Shown here: in pieces, positions 11,398 through 23,509 of the stretch
How positions within the stretch are numbered: position 1 is the stretch's first letter
Layout: each line of letters starts with the position of its first letter
Origin: Rotaria macrura
Lineage: Eukaryota; Rotifera; Eurotatoria; Philodinida; Philodinidae
Reading direction: 5' to 3'
DNA length: 64,000 nucleotides
Assembly (NCBI GenBank): GCA_900239685.1
Contig: OENT01000345.1
Location: 62,001-126,000 of the forward strand
Program-made: the position numbers and the translations under genes
The notes under the pieces: generated by a model
The model's input: the letters and a program-made list of their open reading frames with translations, nothing else
Told to the model about the DNA's origin: nothing
The model's database searches: none

Positions 11398-14300
11398 AGA
11401 CCTATATCATAGCAGAAAAAGGATAGAGAAGAAAAAAAGAAGAAGACAAAAGAATATTCGAGCGACATTTATTATACTAATTTACATCCAATTTTCGTTG
11501 GTTACTTTCCTCCCTATTCAAACGTACGCTTTTAAAATAATGTATATTTTCTTTTTACGATAAGAAGTTATTAGATTATCTTCATATCTTAAAATATGTT
11601 TTACTTTATCTTCTTCAGTTTGAATTTTAATTCATGTAATAATTATTCATCTTTCATACATACTCAAATCACTTGAATGTTTAATACAAAGAAATTGCAA
11701 AATGCACATATACATGAAGCAAGAGAATATTGCTCGAGAAGAGAAAACGAAGAGTAGTTATTCGAATTCCCTCAACACCTAGCCACACATAATTGATTGA
11801 AAATCGTTTATGTCAACAATAAGAATTGCTTTCATGGTGCATCTCATTTCAAATGAAATACAGTGAACACTGTACGTTACTGATATGCATTTCATAATCT
11901 TCGATTAAACGAATCAAAACAAAATGCAGAGTATAACTTAAAAATATATAATGAAGAATAAGCAATAGCTGCAAGTAATTCAATACCTTATATTTTACAA
12001 TATCGTACATGTCGTTGTTGTTTATGTTTATAAAGAAACTATCTAACATATGCAAATAGAAAAATAAATTGTCATACATAAGTAATCGACAGACGTATTG
12101 TGCGCATCCATCATCATATCATTGAAGAAAAAAAAACATCGAAAGAAAAACACAAATGTAACACACAGACGAGGTGTATATGGCGATTCACTACTGAGAC
12201 AAATAAAAAACGAAACGTAGCTGGTGTCCTCAATATTTTCTCTTCTTTTTTTTTCTAAACGATATAAAAGAAAGCCAAAAAAAACGTGACAACAAGAAGA
12301 AGATAGAAAACAAGAACATCATTATTCGTTATCGCATACCTTGTAAGTGAAAATAAAACATTTTGAAAACAAATAATATTATTCTCTAATCAAGTTCAAT
12401 ATAAAAAGAAATAAGAAAAGTAGCCATCTTAATATGGCATAATTAATCATTATTACTTGCTACGTATTGTTTAGTCATTATAACTTTGCGGAAAAAAAAG
12501 AGACTACCCATCGTTTTGTTTTCAATGATAGGCAAATGATTCCTATTTAAAATGAGAGTAATTTTTTTTATATGTATTGCGCCAACTGATTTTTATGATC
12601 TAAATATAAGCGGTCTTCTATTTCTATTCAAAACGAGCTATGAAAATGATTTTTTAAATGCATGTATTGACAAAAGAAAGTCAAGCAAGATTCTATAGTA
12701 TCAATTTAATACAACAGACTTACTCGATTGAGTTTTCTTTTCTTTTGTTGTATAAACTTGTTTAATTCAAGGATTCATTCAATTATTGATGTTTTATTGA
12801 CGATAAGCTTTATAAGAGAAGAGAGAATACGAAAAAGAATTGCACGTTGTTCGCGATATTCAGTGAAACGATACCAATATCAAATCACGATTTGTGTCAG
12901 ATGATAAGAATGTGACGATATGTCTGTCTTGCTTGCATTTGTGTTCATATATCAAAATCAAGTCCGACTTTAATATTCAATACGAAAAGAGCACATCGAA
13001 TAAATCGAAAGTTTGATGCATGTAACCGGCAATGAAAATGATGGGATATTGATTGTAATAAAAGTGGAGGGGCATTGTCCAAGTGATATTTTTCGGTTAA
13101 GCACCGATAGAATAAATGAGTGTTTGAGTGAGTATGACTACATGTATATATGTATATGTATATATGTGTCTACACAAAGACATCGGGCCAACAAAGTGTA
13201 AGATATAGTGATGAAAAGGAGAAGAAAAGAAAATGATGGAGTGTTTTGATGATGTATATGTGAAAGTAATTAAAGATGAAAATGGCAAAAAGTGAGTGTG
13301 AAGTGATGGACAAAGGTCGTCTATAAAGACACGCACATATAAAATGAGCCAATCAAGAGTTTATCTGATGTCTGTATAAATGAAGTGTATGAAAGGTTTT
13401 ATTTGTTTGTAATCAAAAAAAAAATAAGAAAACAAAAGAAGTCATTTTCTATGTCCATGAGAGTATACAAGAAAATGCAATTATTCAGAAAAAAAACACA
13501 AAAAAATATCACTAGAATATAAAAGCTTGCTTTCAGTTAAGTCTTTTCTAGTATTTAAATTAATTCTTAAAGTGACAATTATCATTCACTATTTATCTTC
13601 ATTTTCTATGTGTCTCTTGTCAAGAAGATCAATTTAAATACGATAAAGAGAATCAATTGTCGAGGATTATCGAGGATTATATTCGATAGCTTTTTGTTTA
13701 AAACTTCTTAACTATTCTATCCAACATAAAATGATCCATTCAATGTATTGTTCAAACAATATGTGTATACGATGACAATATGAATGAACATACTAATTAT
13801 ATAGTAAGATAAATGAAGGTGTAAAATATTTCAGTTTTCGTTTTTCTAATTACACTATTATCATTGAGTCAATGTAAGTTTGCCGTGGTAAATGAATGCA
13901 GTACTTTTCAATTGAATTTATTTTGACATTAGTTTTGTAAATTCAATTGTAACGTACATTGTTAATATATGATATTTAAGTTGTAGTCGATTTAATGAAG
14001 AGTCAAATTATTTTCGCATCGAAGAATCCTAAGTTGCATGAACTATGTATTTATATATATATACTTTTTTCTTCATAGATTTCTCGATATCATTCAAAAG
14101 ATTAATCAATCTGAATTACTTGTATTACATCATGAAGAGATCCCGTAGTAATCTTTTCATTTGATTAAATAAGTGCGGTAAAACATCTTGGTGAATTGAA
14201 GCACACTTCAATGCCAACAGAGATTTTCTAACCAACAAGCGAAAGTAATCGAATTAGTGGCATGAATTTGTTTAAATTCCTTCTATCATTTTGATCATCT

Positions 14301-17300
14301 TGCTCGATTCTCTGTATCGACAGAGAGCAATAGTACATACAGATACTACTCATTGATGAAATGAATTTTACATGGGTTTTTCTTCTATACGAGCAAAGAA
14401 AATTACCTCTATCAATTAATGAATTGCTTGACGTATACAATATAACTATAATTCAAATAGAAAACAAAGAACTTTGATTATTCTTATTGATTAGAAATTT
14501 TCGATGGATGAAGAATTGAACGTTGTGTAGCAAAATTTTGATTCCGAGTCTATTTTAAGAATTTAATTCGGCAAGAATGAAGTCTAGCAATGGATCAATG
14601 TGAAACAGTTCATTCAATACATGACTATAATCATGGAATAGTTGAAAATAAAATTATGAATGAAGTTAGATTTCAATACTACACAAATAAAAAGCATTAT
14701 TTTCATGTGAGTTATCTGAATTTTCAAATACTTGTAACGATTTCAAATTTTTATCAATTTCAAACTATGATCTAAATACTTGAATTCAAGAAACTATGAT
14801 TATTGTCGAGTTTGAATGCATTGTAATTTGAGTTACTCATGCCATATATATATCGATATAGTCATCTATTGAACTGATGATTTCGAACATGATTATAAAA
14901 AAGACTGACGTCAAATAGAATCGTGAATAGAGGGTGTGAGTGTTTGAATGAAGTTGAATCTAAGAACTCTGTTTCAACTACGCTGGCGCACGATTATCTA
15001 TGTGGGATGAAACAGAATGGTTGTTTATACCAGCACTGCATTTTTCATTGATCAATATCGTATCAAATTTAGGAAATGTTCTCAATCCTATCAACCGATT
15101 TCATGAGTCACTAACTGGCACGGAATTTGGTGTCAGTACTCATACTTTGTCAGTCACATTATTAATTTGTAGTTAAAAATGATTGGGTGCTGCTTCCATT
15201 TAGTGGCTACTTAACGTTGAGATTTGATGTATTTGAAAAGGGCTGTCTTATTGAAATCAAAAGACTTTTCTAGTCGAATAGGTCTATAATCTGCCATTAA
15301 ATATTAAAATTCTGTTATTTGTTTCATTACATCGAAGTTCGTTAAAAGAGGCAGACTGAAGTTTTTTGAAAACTAATACAAGTTTTAAAGATGAGATAAT
15401 GAAGTATTTTAAAATCTTCGCTGTTATTTATGTAATGAGCTTGAAATATTTTTGTTAACATATCAATTGCAAAAAGCTCAGAAATCTCAAACCAGAAATG
15501 GGTAAACCCTATTCAATTCTGCGGAATGTCTTCACCGAGAGTTTTGTGTTTCGAAAAAGGAGATGACAGCATATTTTGTTTGAAACAGCGCGATTTAATT
15601 TGATCCCAAATACGAATGACAGGACGCGAGTTACTTTCTTTTCTCTACAGGCATTTCATTACTTGTATCGGGATTAGATCGATTGAAATAGAAAAAAAAC
15701 AGAACATCTCCTCTGCGCAAAACAATGCTAGACAAGCATTCTCGGATAACGGGGTGCTACTTCGTCTGCAGAGTGTATTTTCCATGCTGATTAACATTTT
15801 AGAAATGTTTTTCTTGTTAAATTTAACAAGTTATAATGCAAGCAGAATGAAGATTCTTACTAATTTTTGCATATTCAAGAGTAGCCAATTCTTGAAAATA
15901 AGTGAAACAAATAGCGTACCTTTGTTCCGTACCCTTCCCACAACCGGCTTTGTCTTTTTGAAAGCATGGACTTCAAGCCCCATTCAACTAGCTGGCTTCT
16001 ATTAGAGTTCACTCATTCATCGTCAGGTATATTCGAAACAGAAAGACTACATGTATACAATGTGATAGTTTGAATCTAATAGTTTACCTTAGTATTCATG
16101 ACATGGGTGTGCAGTCTGGCTGTAAGCAGATGAGAGAGATATCTACACCCACACCCTAGCAATGCTTACCAGGTTTGGAGTCAATATAAGCATGTACATA
16201 ATCTAAGAAAGTGTCTGTAAGTTAGAGCTCGTCGAGTTCTAATCGGAAACTGGCATGAGAACATTGGAAATCTAATCTAAGCGAATTCGTTTAGAAAATA
16301 AGCGCATCCAGGTCCAAGATATTCTACGTGAGAAAATACTAATATTCGAGCAACAATAGATTATATAGAGGTGTTAGAAAGATTGAATCGCACACTTTTT
16401 CAATACATGCTTTATTGCAAATGGGCGAGTGAAAGAAAATTTTCAAAAGATTTCATCTGGAACAGGTAGAAGATAGGAAGTTTTATATATTAACTCTAGC
16501 ATAGATTCAGAAATACTAATACAATAATGACTGAACTAATTTTAAAGTGTCGAAGAAAATTTCTTTCCTTGGCGCTTAGAAAAAAATTTACAAGCATTCG
16601 TATGTAAAGTGTAGACTTTACTTTATCAATCGGAAATTTCTCCAAATCTAATGTCTTTCTAACAAGTTCATCGAACTCACATACACTAATAGACGGAGAT
16701 GGTATTCGTTAGAGTTCTACAGAAAGAAACTCATAATTCAAAATGATCACGCAAATAAAAATTGTTGTACGAATAAGCTATTCCTGTGAACTTCTTGCAA
16801 GTTCATATTTTCTATTTCTTCCGTATTTTACTGATATTGCCTTCATGCGTTATCTTCAATTTTAATTGTTCTTTTCTCGTGTAAATAAAATTCTTGACGT
16901 TATATTACTCTCTTGTCTTATTCATGCATCGAGTAGCAAGATGAGACCTTAAAGCAAATTTGATTGATACCAGGTGGATTTTTATCATGTTCGTTTTTGT
17001 TTTTTGTGTCTTAATTTTAGTTGTTTATTTTGGTATTGAATACTGTTTTCATTTACTCCAACTTGCATACGCTTTAATATTAATCTTGAATAAACAAATA
17101 TTGGAAATAAACGAAAAATCTATTCAGAGAATATCGAAATTATATTCGGCAATTGTAAATGCGTCATTGATTAAATATAGATATTTGTCATAGTTTACCT
17201 TTGATTTCAAGAAAATAAAATCGAATAAATCTGAAACGAAAAGGTTACGCTTCATCATGTGGAACTGAGAATCTGCTTGCGAGTATGAAAGTATGTGGGT

Positions 17301-19660
17301 GCCGATATCGCCTACTATAAGAAAGAGACACACACCCAAAACACCTTCTTTCAGTAAGATCTCGCAGAAAGTCGGTGAATTCAGTTTGGCTTTGTTTATT
17401 TTCAGTCAGAAAATCACATGAGGGGCTTTCTGTCAGATTTTAAGTTCTTTCGACATTTCGCAACAATTGACAACTCTGAAAATGGAAGTATACAATGACA
17501 TTTCTGAAATATTGAAAATTTCCGTAATTCTATAGCGTATAATGATCCTATGAAGTACAAGCCGTACTCTTAATTACCTTTTCCGACGTGGCTTTCACTT
17601 TCTTTCACACTCTCTGTTATATTTCTTGAAGTATGAGCTATAATCCAATAGCAAAAGTCAATGCACAAGCTTGGGTCTGAGCCTGGACTTGATTATGGGT
17701 TAGAATTAGAAAAAGTCATACATACATACACCTGGCACCCACACAAGAGAACGGAATGGATTGAAGTTTCCGGAACCGTATTCCGTTAAGCTGGACAAGA
17801 GTTAATGCAAGGCATAAAATCAAGCTGTAAATCTGTAGTTTAATTTTTGACATTTACTTGCTTTGATTACACTTGAATTAATGACTCGTTTGAAAGAGAC
17901 GACAGTAATTGGCTGAGTATACAAGATGACTATTCAGAATTCAGAATTGTCATAGACCTGGGTCGAACCGTGATAGCCTGATTCGAGTTCGAATTCGAAT
18001 TCAAGTTTGGTCGATTTAGACTCATGCTTTGAAATATCGCTTCTCTTTCGGTCTCTGACCGGCACAGAAATCCCACCCTCTCTATGTTTTTCTACAATCT
18101 GACGTAAACAGTTTCATCCATTTGAATATCTGTGAGATACCTCATTTTAGTCCATTGCTTGTTGTAAATATTTTATTTTTATTTACACATTTTAGTTTTC
18201 TTTTTATTTAAAAGTAGATACTCGTGTCTTTCACTCGGTATATTTAATTGGACAACACAGAATATTTATTCCTTTTCTTACCGTCAATTTCTTCCTTAGT
18301 TAACTTTGTCAGATAAGGGACCACTGCAGTGAGTGATAAAGTATTACAGCATCGAAAAGAGCCTTAAGCTATGAGAAATATCTATGGTAAATTTTCTTGC
18401 TTATTGTATACGTTCAATTACATAAAGATTACTGATATCTAGATCGACTTTATGCTTTTTATGATTTTCCTATCAATGATAGCGCTAAATTATATAAATG
18501 TATTGCCTTTCGATATGATTATTCTATTTTAGGTGCAAGAAGACGATTATTGATACCGATATTGTGTTCTTCTCTATTTTATCAATAAATATTTTTCATT
18601 GTTTTTTCGAAGTATTCGTTCAGCTGTAGTTTAATTATTGTGGTTGTTAAAATGAATTATTCATTACATGAAAAGAAATTTTTTTCTGTAGAAGATCTAA
18701 CTTGAAACAGTTTGATTTCATTTATTTATATCTACGTATATACAAGTGTATAAATACAAGAGTTGTAACCAATAACAGTCAACATCTCATCAAAGTCAGT
18801 CAAGTAAAAGATTGTGTACTGACCAGTGCCGATCTTTTTTAAGTTTTCTTACATGTTTTATTTTTTAAAAACATTGTTCATAAAGGTGGGTGTACTACTA
18901 TTCAAACACTGTTTCTGATGTTGATAGGTACTTCTGTGTGAAAATATGCATCGAACTAGTTTTTAGACTAAAAAATACATTAGAGCATAGTTAATACGTT
19001 TCATGCATTCATTTTGATATCTAGTTATGTTATAAAACAATATCGAATCCTACTTTACCTTTCATATTCATCAAACATTTACAGTCCCTACCGTTTTATG
19101 CATATGTTTTGTACACATAGAAGAGATACCAAAAGTAAATGTAACGGGACAACCAGGCTAAATCTACAGTTAATGAATTGTGCTCATGTCTGATGGAAAT
19201 TTCGATAGAATGTCAAACAAAAACCAAAAGCTTTTTCTTACTTAATGTTTTTTTTTCAATCGATGGATGCTGAGAGAGAGAGAGAAGAATATGGTTACAT
19301 GAGAGTCTTCTCCATACGAGGACAATCAACATTCATGTCCGACCCCGACCTCCCATCACGTTCTTACCTAAAACCAGGCCCATACCCATAGTTACAGTTA
19401 CCCATACCCTTCAAAAATTTAATCTCTCCCTCCAAAAATTTCTGGCTATGGAACTAGAAATAAACATTCTGATGTGCCGTGTTCATTGGGTATTTTCGTG
19501 AAGAAACTGAACTTCGATTAGTTTTACTCTAAAATTTTCATACAGTTCAATTCAATCATTCTGGGAAATAAAACTTGAACGATAAATATGTTATTGTGAT
19601 GAGATGATGATTTAAACCATGGTTTTCCAGTGCTACTGTGGATGCAACTGTATTTGAACA
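11398..19660. other. 8-kb region without recognisable genes
   Basis: I found no exon series with consistent splicing on either strand. Short open frames (for example 15616-16005 plus, 16960-17193 plus) have no recognisable motif and fit chance in AT-rich DNA, though the latter encodes a hydrophobic N-terminus. Simple repeats include TA/GTATA runs near 13140-13175 and 14045-14065 and a GA tract near 19270. Scattered CACCC/GTGGG-rich snippets (for example 16140-16160, 17285-17340, 17725-17740) may be worn repeat copies. Confidence 0.4.
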
Positions 19661-19719
19661 AGTTTTATTAGTTCATACTAATGAGTTTTAAAAGACAGAA
19701 ATGTACATTGCACTGAACC

Positions 19720-20000
19720 CAAGCCGTTCGTTCCGGAGCCTGGATCCTGCCTGAAACGGGATATTTTACGGCTTCTTCCGGCCGGAAAAACCACCTCAAC
19801 ATGGAAGCAGTATTCCAGCCGGAATTATTCGTACCCGGAACCTGAATATTCCGGCCACTTGCAGACATCCGAAATTTCATGGAAATAACTCGGATCATCC
19901 AGGAACCTACCGAAACAATAGCGAGTTTCACCAGGATTCAACCGGAAAAAACGATACTCCGATAAACGAGCAGCGGAAAACAGTCGGAATCGACCGTCTT
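19720..20000. repeat. GC-rich CCGGAA-type repeat, copy 1
   Basis: An island much richer in G+C than its surroundings, full of CCGGAA, CCGGAACC and GAAACGG words. The segment GGAAATAACTCGGATCATCC near 19880 aligns with GGGAATAACACGGGATCCGG in the copy at about 21050. It looks like a diverged member of a dispersed family. Confidence 0.5.
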
Positions 20001-20079
20001 CCGACCAAATTTTTGAAGATTATTTAAGCTTAAAAAATCAGGCCTCCACTAGAAAAAAAAACACTAAATATAAAACTCT

Positions 20080-20340
20080 CATCTTTAGCATTCCTCCCTA
20101 CTGAAATCAGTAATTCTCTAAAAAGACTTAAGAAAGTCTTCAAAAACCTTTTTTCTAGAACCTTTATTTTAAGGATTTTTCAGATTTTGTTTGAGTGGAA
20201 TTGATAAAGAACCAAATTCTAAGACTTTCCAGGGAAAAAATTCTCATTTTTATCATTCCTAGATACTGAAATCAGTATTTTACGAAAAAAGACCTTTAAA
20301 GAAGTCTTTTGTCTAAATACTACAGTTTAAGGACTGTGTC
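20080..20340. repeat. Degenerate tandem duplication between two GC-rich repeat copies
   Basis: Two related segments, about 20088-20165 and 20258-20335, share the core ACTGAAATCAGTA, followed by a run with AAAAAGACTT..AAGTCTT, a small inverted repeat. The unit is about 170 bp. Confidence 0.5.
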
Positions 20341-20764
20341 AATAAAATGGATGCGTTTTTAAACTTTTATGTATTCGCGGGAACATTTTAGATGTGTTAG
20401 TAGGAGTGTTATTGTTTTCAGTGTATTAGTGTGTATTTCAAGTCTCTTTGATAATAATTTTAAAATCTTAGGTTATTTGAGACCTAAGACTCAGCAAAAT
20501 TTCAAAACGGTGGTGTTTAACATGTGCGTATCCCTACACATAGCGTTTCGGAATGCAAAAGTCTAAAAATCTAATTTTGAGGTCTTCCGACCTAAAATTC
20601 CTAATTCTGCGACAAAAACACTTTTACAGAAAAAGTTAGGGTGTTTCTCTTGAAGTTTATTTCTTCCCAGTGAATTTTCTGGTGTTCCCAATGTTGTTTT
20701 TAAAAAAAAGCGAAAAGTTGGCTTTGAAATACGGAAAGCTTTGCTCAGTAAGTCGGAGTATTTA

Positions 20765-21110
20765 GCGCTGTTTGGGAAACGACCCGATGAGTTTTTGTGA
20801 ACTTATTGGAAACGATCGGATCTGGGCCATGTTCTGTCCGAATGGGAAAATTGTTTTATCCGTTACCGATATCCGTTCCGGAAACCGTCGGATCTGGACC
20901 GTACGTGCTTCGGGCTTGAAAACGGTCTTTTCCTTCGATGGAACCCGTGTAGGAAAGGGTAACCGTATCCGTAGAAACGTTCCGATGCCCGGAATTCGTG
21001 GGAAGTGAGCCGAAACCGATTTTGGAAACCCGCTTCCAGAAATCGTGGGAATAACACGGGATCCGGCAGGTTCTTGCCGTGCGTCTTCTACCTGAGTAGT
21101 CAAAAACGGC
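20765..21110. repeat. GC-rich CCGGAA-type repeat, copy 2
   Basis: Same character as copy 1, with CGGATCTGG and CCGTTCCGGAAACCG words. Its end (GGTTCTTGCCGTGCGTCTTC region, about 21068-21098) aligns with the end of the copy at 33.4 kb (GGTTCCTGCCATACGTCTTT). Open frames on both strands here follow from the composition and show no protein family. Confidence 0.6.
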
Positions 21111-21642
21111 TCTTGTTTTGTAAAGTCAACAATGTTCACCTTACAAGAAAGTATATTATCTTTCTCACAAATGAATCGCATAGGGAGCGAACAATTTTGA
21201 TAAATTCTACGAAGTTATGCAAACACTAAGTAGAAAACATGGTACATTTGACAAATCCCAGGCCTATTAATTCTTCATGCACAACTTAAAATATTTTAAA
21301 CATCAATTTTTCCTTGCCAAATATTGAACGCACAATGATTCCAGCTAATAAGAAACTCTTTTAAATGCAGCTTTATCTTATATTTTGGAAAATCAAAGGG
21401 AAACAGTACATGTCAACATAGAAAAAAAATATTCTAAGACAATTCAAAGCAAAAGTATTAAGTATGAAGTCAAAAATAAACTACAATCAATATAACGCTA
21501 TACAATAGAACTTATTTCATGTTAAAAAGAACTAGTTTTAGATCTTTGAATTTTTATTAAGTCAGTTGAATATATAATAGGGAATTAATAAGCTAATACT
21601 CTTGTCAGATAATGCGTCACCAACTCCTTCCTAATGCCCACC

Positions 21643-21711
21643 TGCGAAAAGAAGAACATCGTTTAATAATAGCTTTTATGAAAAATTATATGTATCAGCA
21701 AGATTACTTAC
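21643..21711 (-). other. Probable 3' UTR intron
   Basis: On the minus strand, about eight bases after the stop codon of the EF-hand gene, a perfect donor (G|GTAAGT) occurs, and about 69 bp later a pyrimidine-rich acceptor (TTCTTTTCGCAG). The size equals that of the gene's coding introns (61-69 bp). If spliced, the exon junction lies only about 10 nt past the stop codon. Confidence 0.55.
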
Positions 21712-21718
21712 CAAAGAG

Positions 21719-23358
21719 TTAACTGAATTCATTGGTGTCGAAACCACCGCCTGATGAGAAGCTTGATGATCCACCAAAGCTAGCACCGCCGAAGCTGGCA
21801 CCGCCCTCCCAACTACTAGCACCACCGAAACCGGCACTGCCTTCCCAACTACTAGCACCACCGAAACCGGCACCGCCTTCCCATCCACTAGATTCACCTT
21901 CCCATCCACTAGAGCCACCTTCCCATCCGCTTGATGATTCAAATGATCCACCGAAGCTAGCACCACTGTCCCAACCAGCTGAAGCACCAGCTGAAGCACC
22001 AGCTGAAGCACCCACTGATTCAAATCCGTATGAACTAGCACCGAAGCCGACAGAAGCACCACCGCTTGGAGCTGACTAAAAAAATACAACGAAAAGCCGA
22101 TGGCTGCATATAACGTTATAGAAATATGATAATGAACGTACGATATCTTCTACGACACCAGCAGCACGAGCTTGAGCAAGAAGTGATGAGGCATCAAGAA
22201 GTTGAGCACCGTATTGTTGAACATAGGCAGCTGGGTCAGCAGAAACAACACCAAGGTTTTGGAATTGACGAACAACGCGAACTTGGGGTGCTTCATATTG
22301 GATGATGACGTTACGTGGTGCTGGGTATGATTGAGCACCAGCAGCGCGTTGAACGATGGTCTTTCGTTTACCTTGACCTCCGTATGGAATCCATCGTTCG
22401 ATGATGATGTCACCTGAAATCAATTGTCAACATTGGAACAATACTTAATTAAGAAAGTGAATTTAAGTACTCACGTGGTTTGGGTGGGAGGGGTGGAAGA
22501 CGTTCGATAATGACTGATCGTGGTGGAACTGGTAAACCAGGTAGACGACGGATGACAGTTTGAGGACCGACTGAAGATGGTGGTTGAGGTGGTCGTTCAC
22601 GGAGAACGAGTGGTGGTGGTGGTGGGAGAGATGGGGCTTGTTGACGGATGCGAAGTGGTGGTGGTGGAGGTGGTTGAGGTGGACGCACTTCTTTGATGAT
22701 GAGTGGCTAGAATAAGAAAGAAAATAGTATTTCGTGATACAACACACGAGTGATGATGAAGATAGCTTACGCCTGGTGGTGGGATTGGTGGTGGTTGAAG
22801 GAATCGAACTTTGATGTTTTGTGTGTACGTTTGTGCACCACCAGAAGCTTGACGAGTGATGATTTGTGGGTTTGAGTCAATGAAGAGACCTTGGGCATCA
22901 GTAGCATATTGTACTTGGCTAGATCCACCAGAGGAGAAACCAGCACCACCACCGAAGCCAGCACCACCACTGTAGCCAGCTCCACCGCCGAAGCCAGAAC
23001 CACTCGAATATGATGAGAAGCCACTTGAACCAGCACCAGCACCAGCACCGAAACCACCACCTACAGAGTACGAAGCATCATAGGAGCCACCGAGGTCAGC
23101 AGCACCTGATGATGAATATTCGTAGCTTGATCCACCAGCACCCGCACCAGCACCAGCACCCCAGCTACCACTTGAATTCCAGTTAGAGCCAGAACCGCCA
23201 GCACCAGCACCTACAATAGTAATAGTATACGCATGTGATTAACATGCATGAACACGAAGATAGAACAGTATTAACGTACCGAGGAATTGCTTGAATTCGC
23301 CGAGATTGACAACACCGTCGTGGTTGAGATCAGCTTGTTGAAAAGCAGCGTTAGCCAT
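21719..23358 (-). CDS. EF-hand, Gly-rich and Pro-rich composite structural protein, 459 aa
   Basis: Five exons (23358-23280, 23210-22771, 22706-22475, 22413-22142, 22075-21719) join exactly in frame; introns are 69, 64, 61 and 66 bp. Domain order: one canonical EF-hand loop at residues 10-21 (D-x-N-x-DG-x5-E); a Gly/Ser/Ala-rich block with GAGAG and GFGGG repeats to about residue 125; a short ordered segment (QVQYATDAQGLFIDSNPQII); a Pro-rich stretch with PPPPPP runs; then VIIER- and PPLPPKP-type repeats and RDIIIERWIPYGGQ with VIIQYEAPQVRVVRQF; an Ala/Gln-rich helix (about residues 305-341); and a C-terminal Gly block with about seven SSGWEGG/ASSWEGG units. The VIIER/RWIPY segments recall alveolin-like cytoskeletal repeats in style only. 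No signal peptide, so an intracellular calcium-responsive structural or cortical protein is my inference. TATA box and clean ATG context support expression. Confidence 0.85.
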
Positions 23359-23440
23359 TGTTGTTGCTGTGGGTTTGATGTGAATACACTAGATACTGAC
23401 GTAGGTAGAAAGTGAAGATAATCTATTTGAGAATCACTGT

Positions 23441-23447
23441 TTATATA
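23441..23447 (-). promoter_or_regulatory. TATA box of the EF-hand composite gene
   Basis: TATATAA on the minus strand, about 83-89 bp upstream of the ATG at 23358. A start site about 30 bp downstream would leave a 5' UTR of about 50 nt ending in AACAACAATGG, a good initiation context. Confidence 0.65.
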
Positions 23448-23509
23448 GGCCCAACTGATCATGGATGAATGGAGCTAAAGCAAACGGATAGGGGCGGTTG
23501 GGGGGGGGG

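Noticed and set aside
15616-16005. 129-codon plus-strand open frame
   Set aside because: No recognisable motif, no splice context, and the length is within chance for 64 kb of AT-rich DNA.
17945-18010. Possible tRNA (GGTCGAACC and GAGTTCGAATTCG words)
   Set aside because: No cloverleaf can be drawn: the acceptor and anticodon stems do not pair around these words.
20863-21057. Arg/Phe-rich open frames on both strands in the GC-rich repeat
   Set aside because: Similar frames occur on both strands of all repeat copies and follow from composition; no protein family.
21732-22079. Pro-rich plus-strand open frame
   Set aside because: Exact antisense of the Gly-rich last exon of the EF-hand gene; a mirror of GGT/GCT codons.
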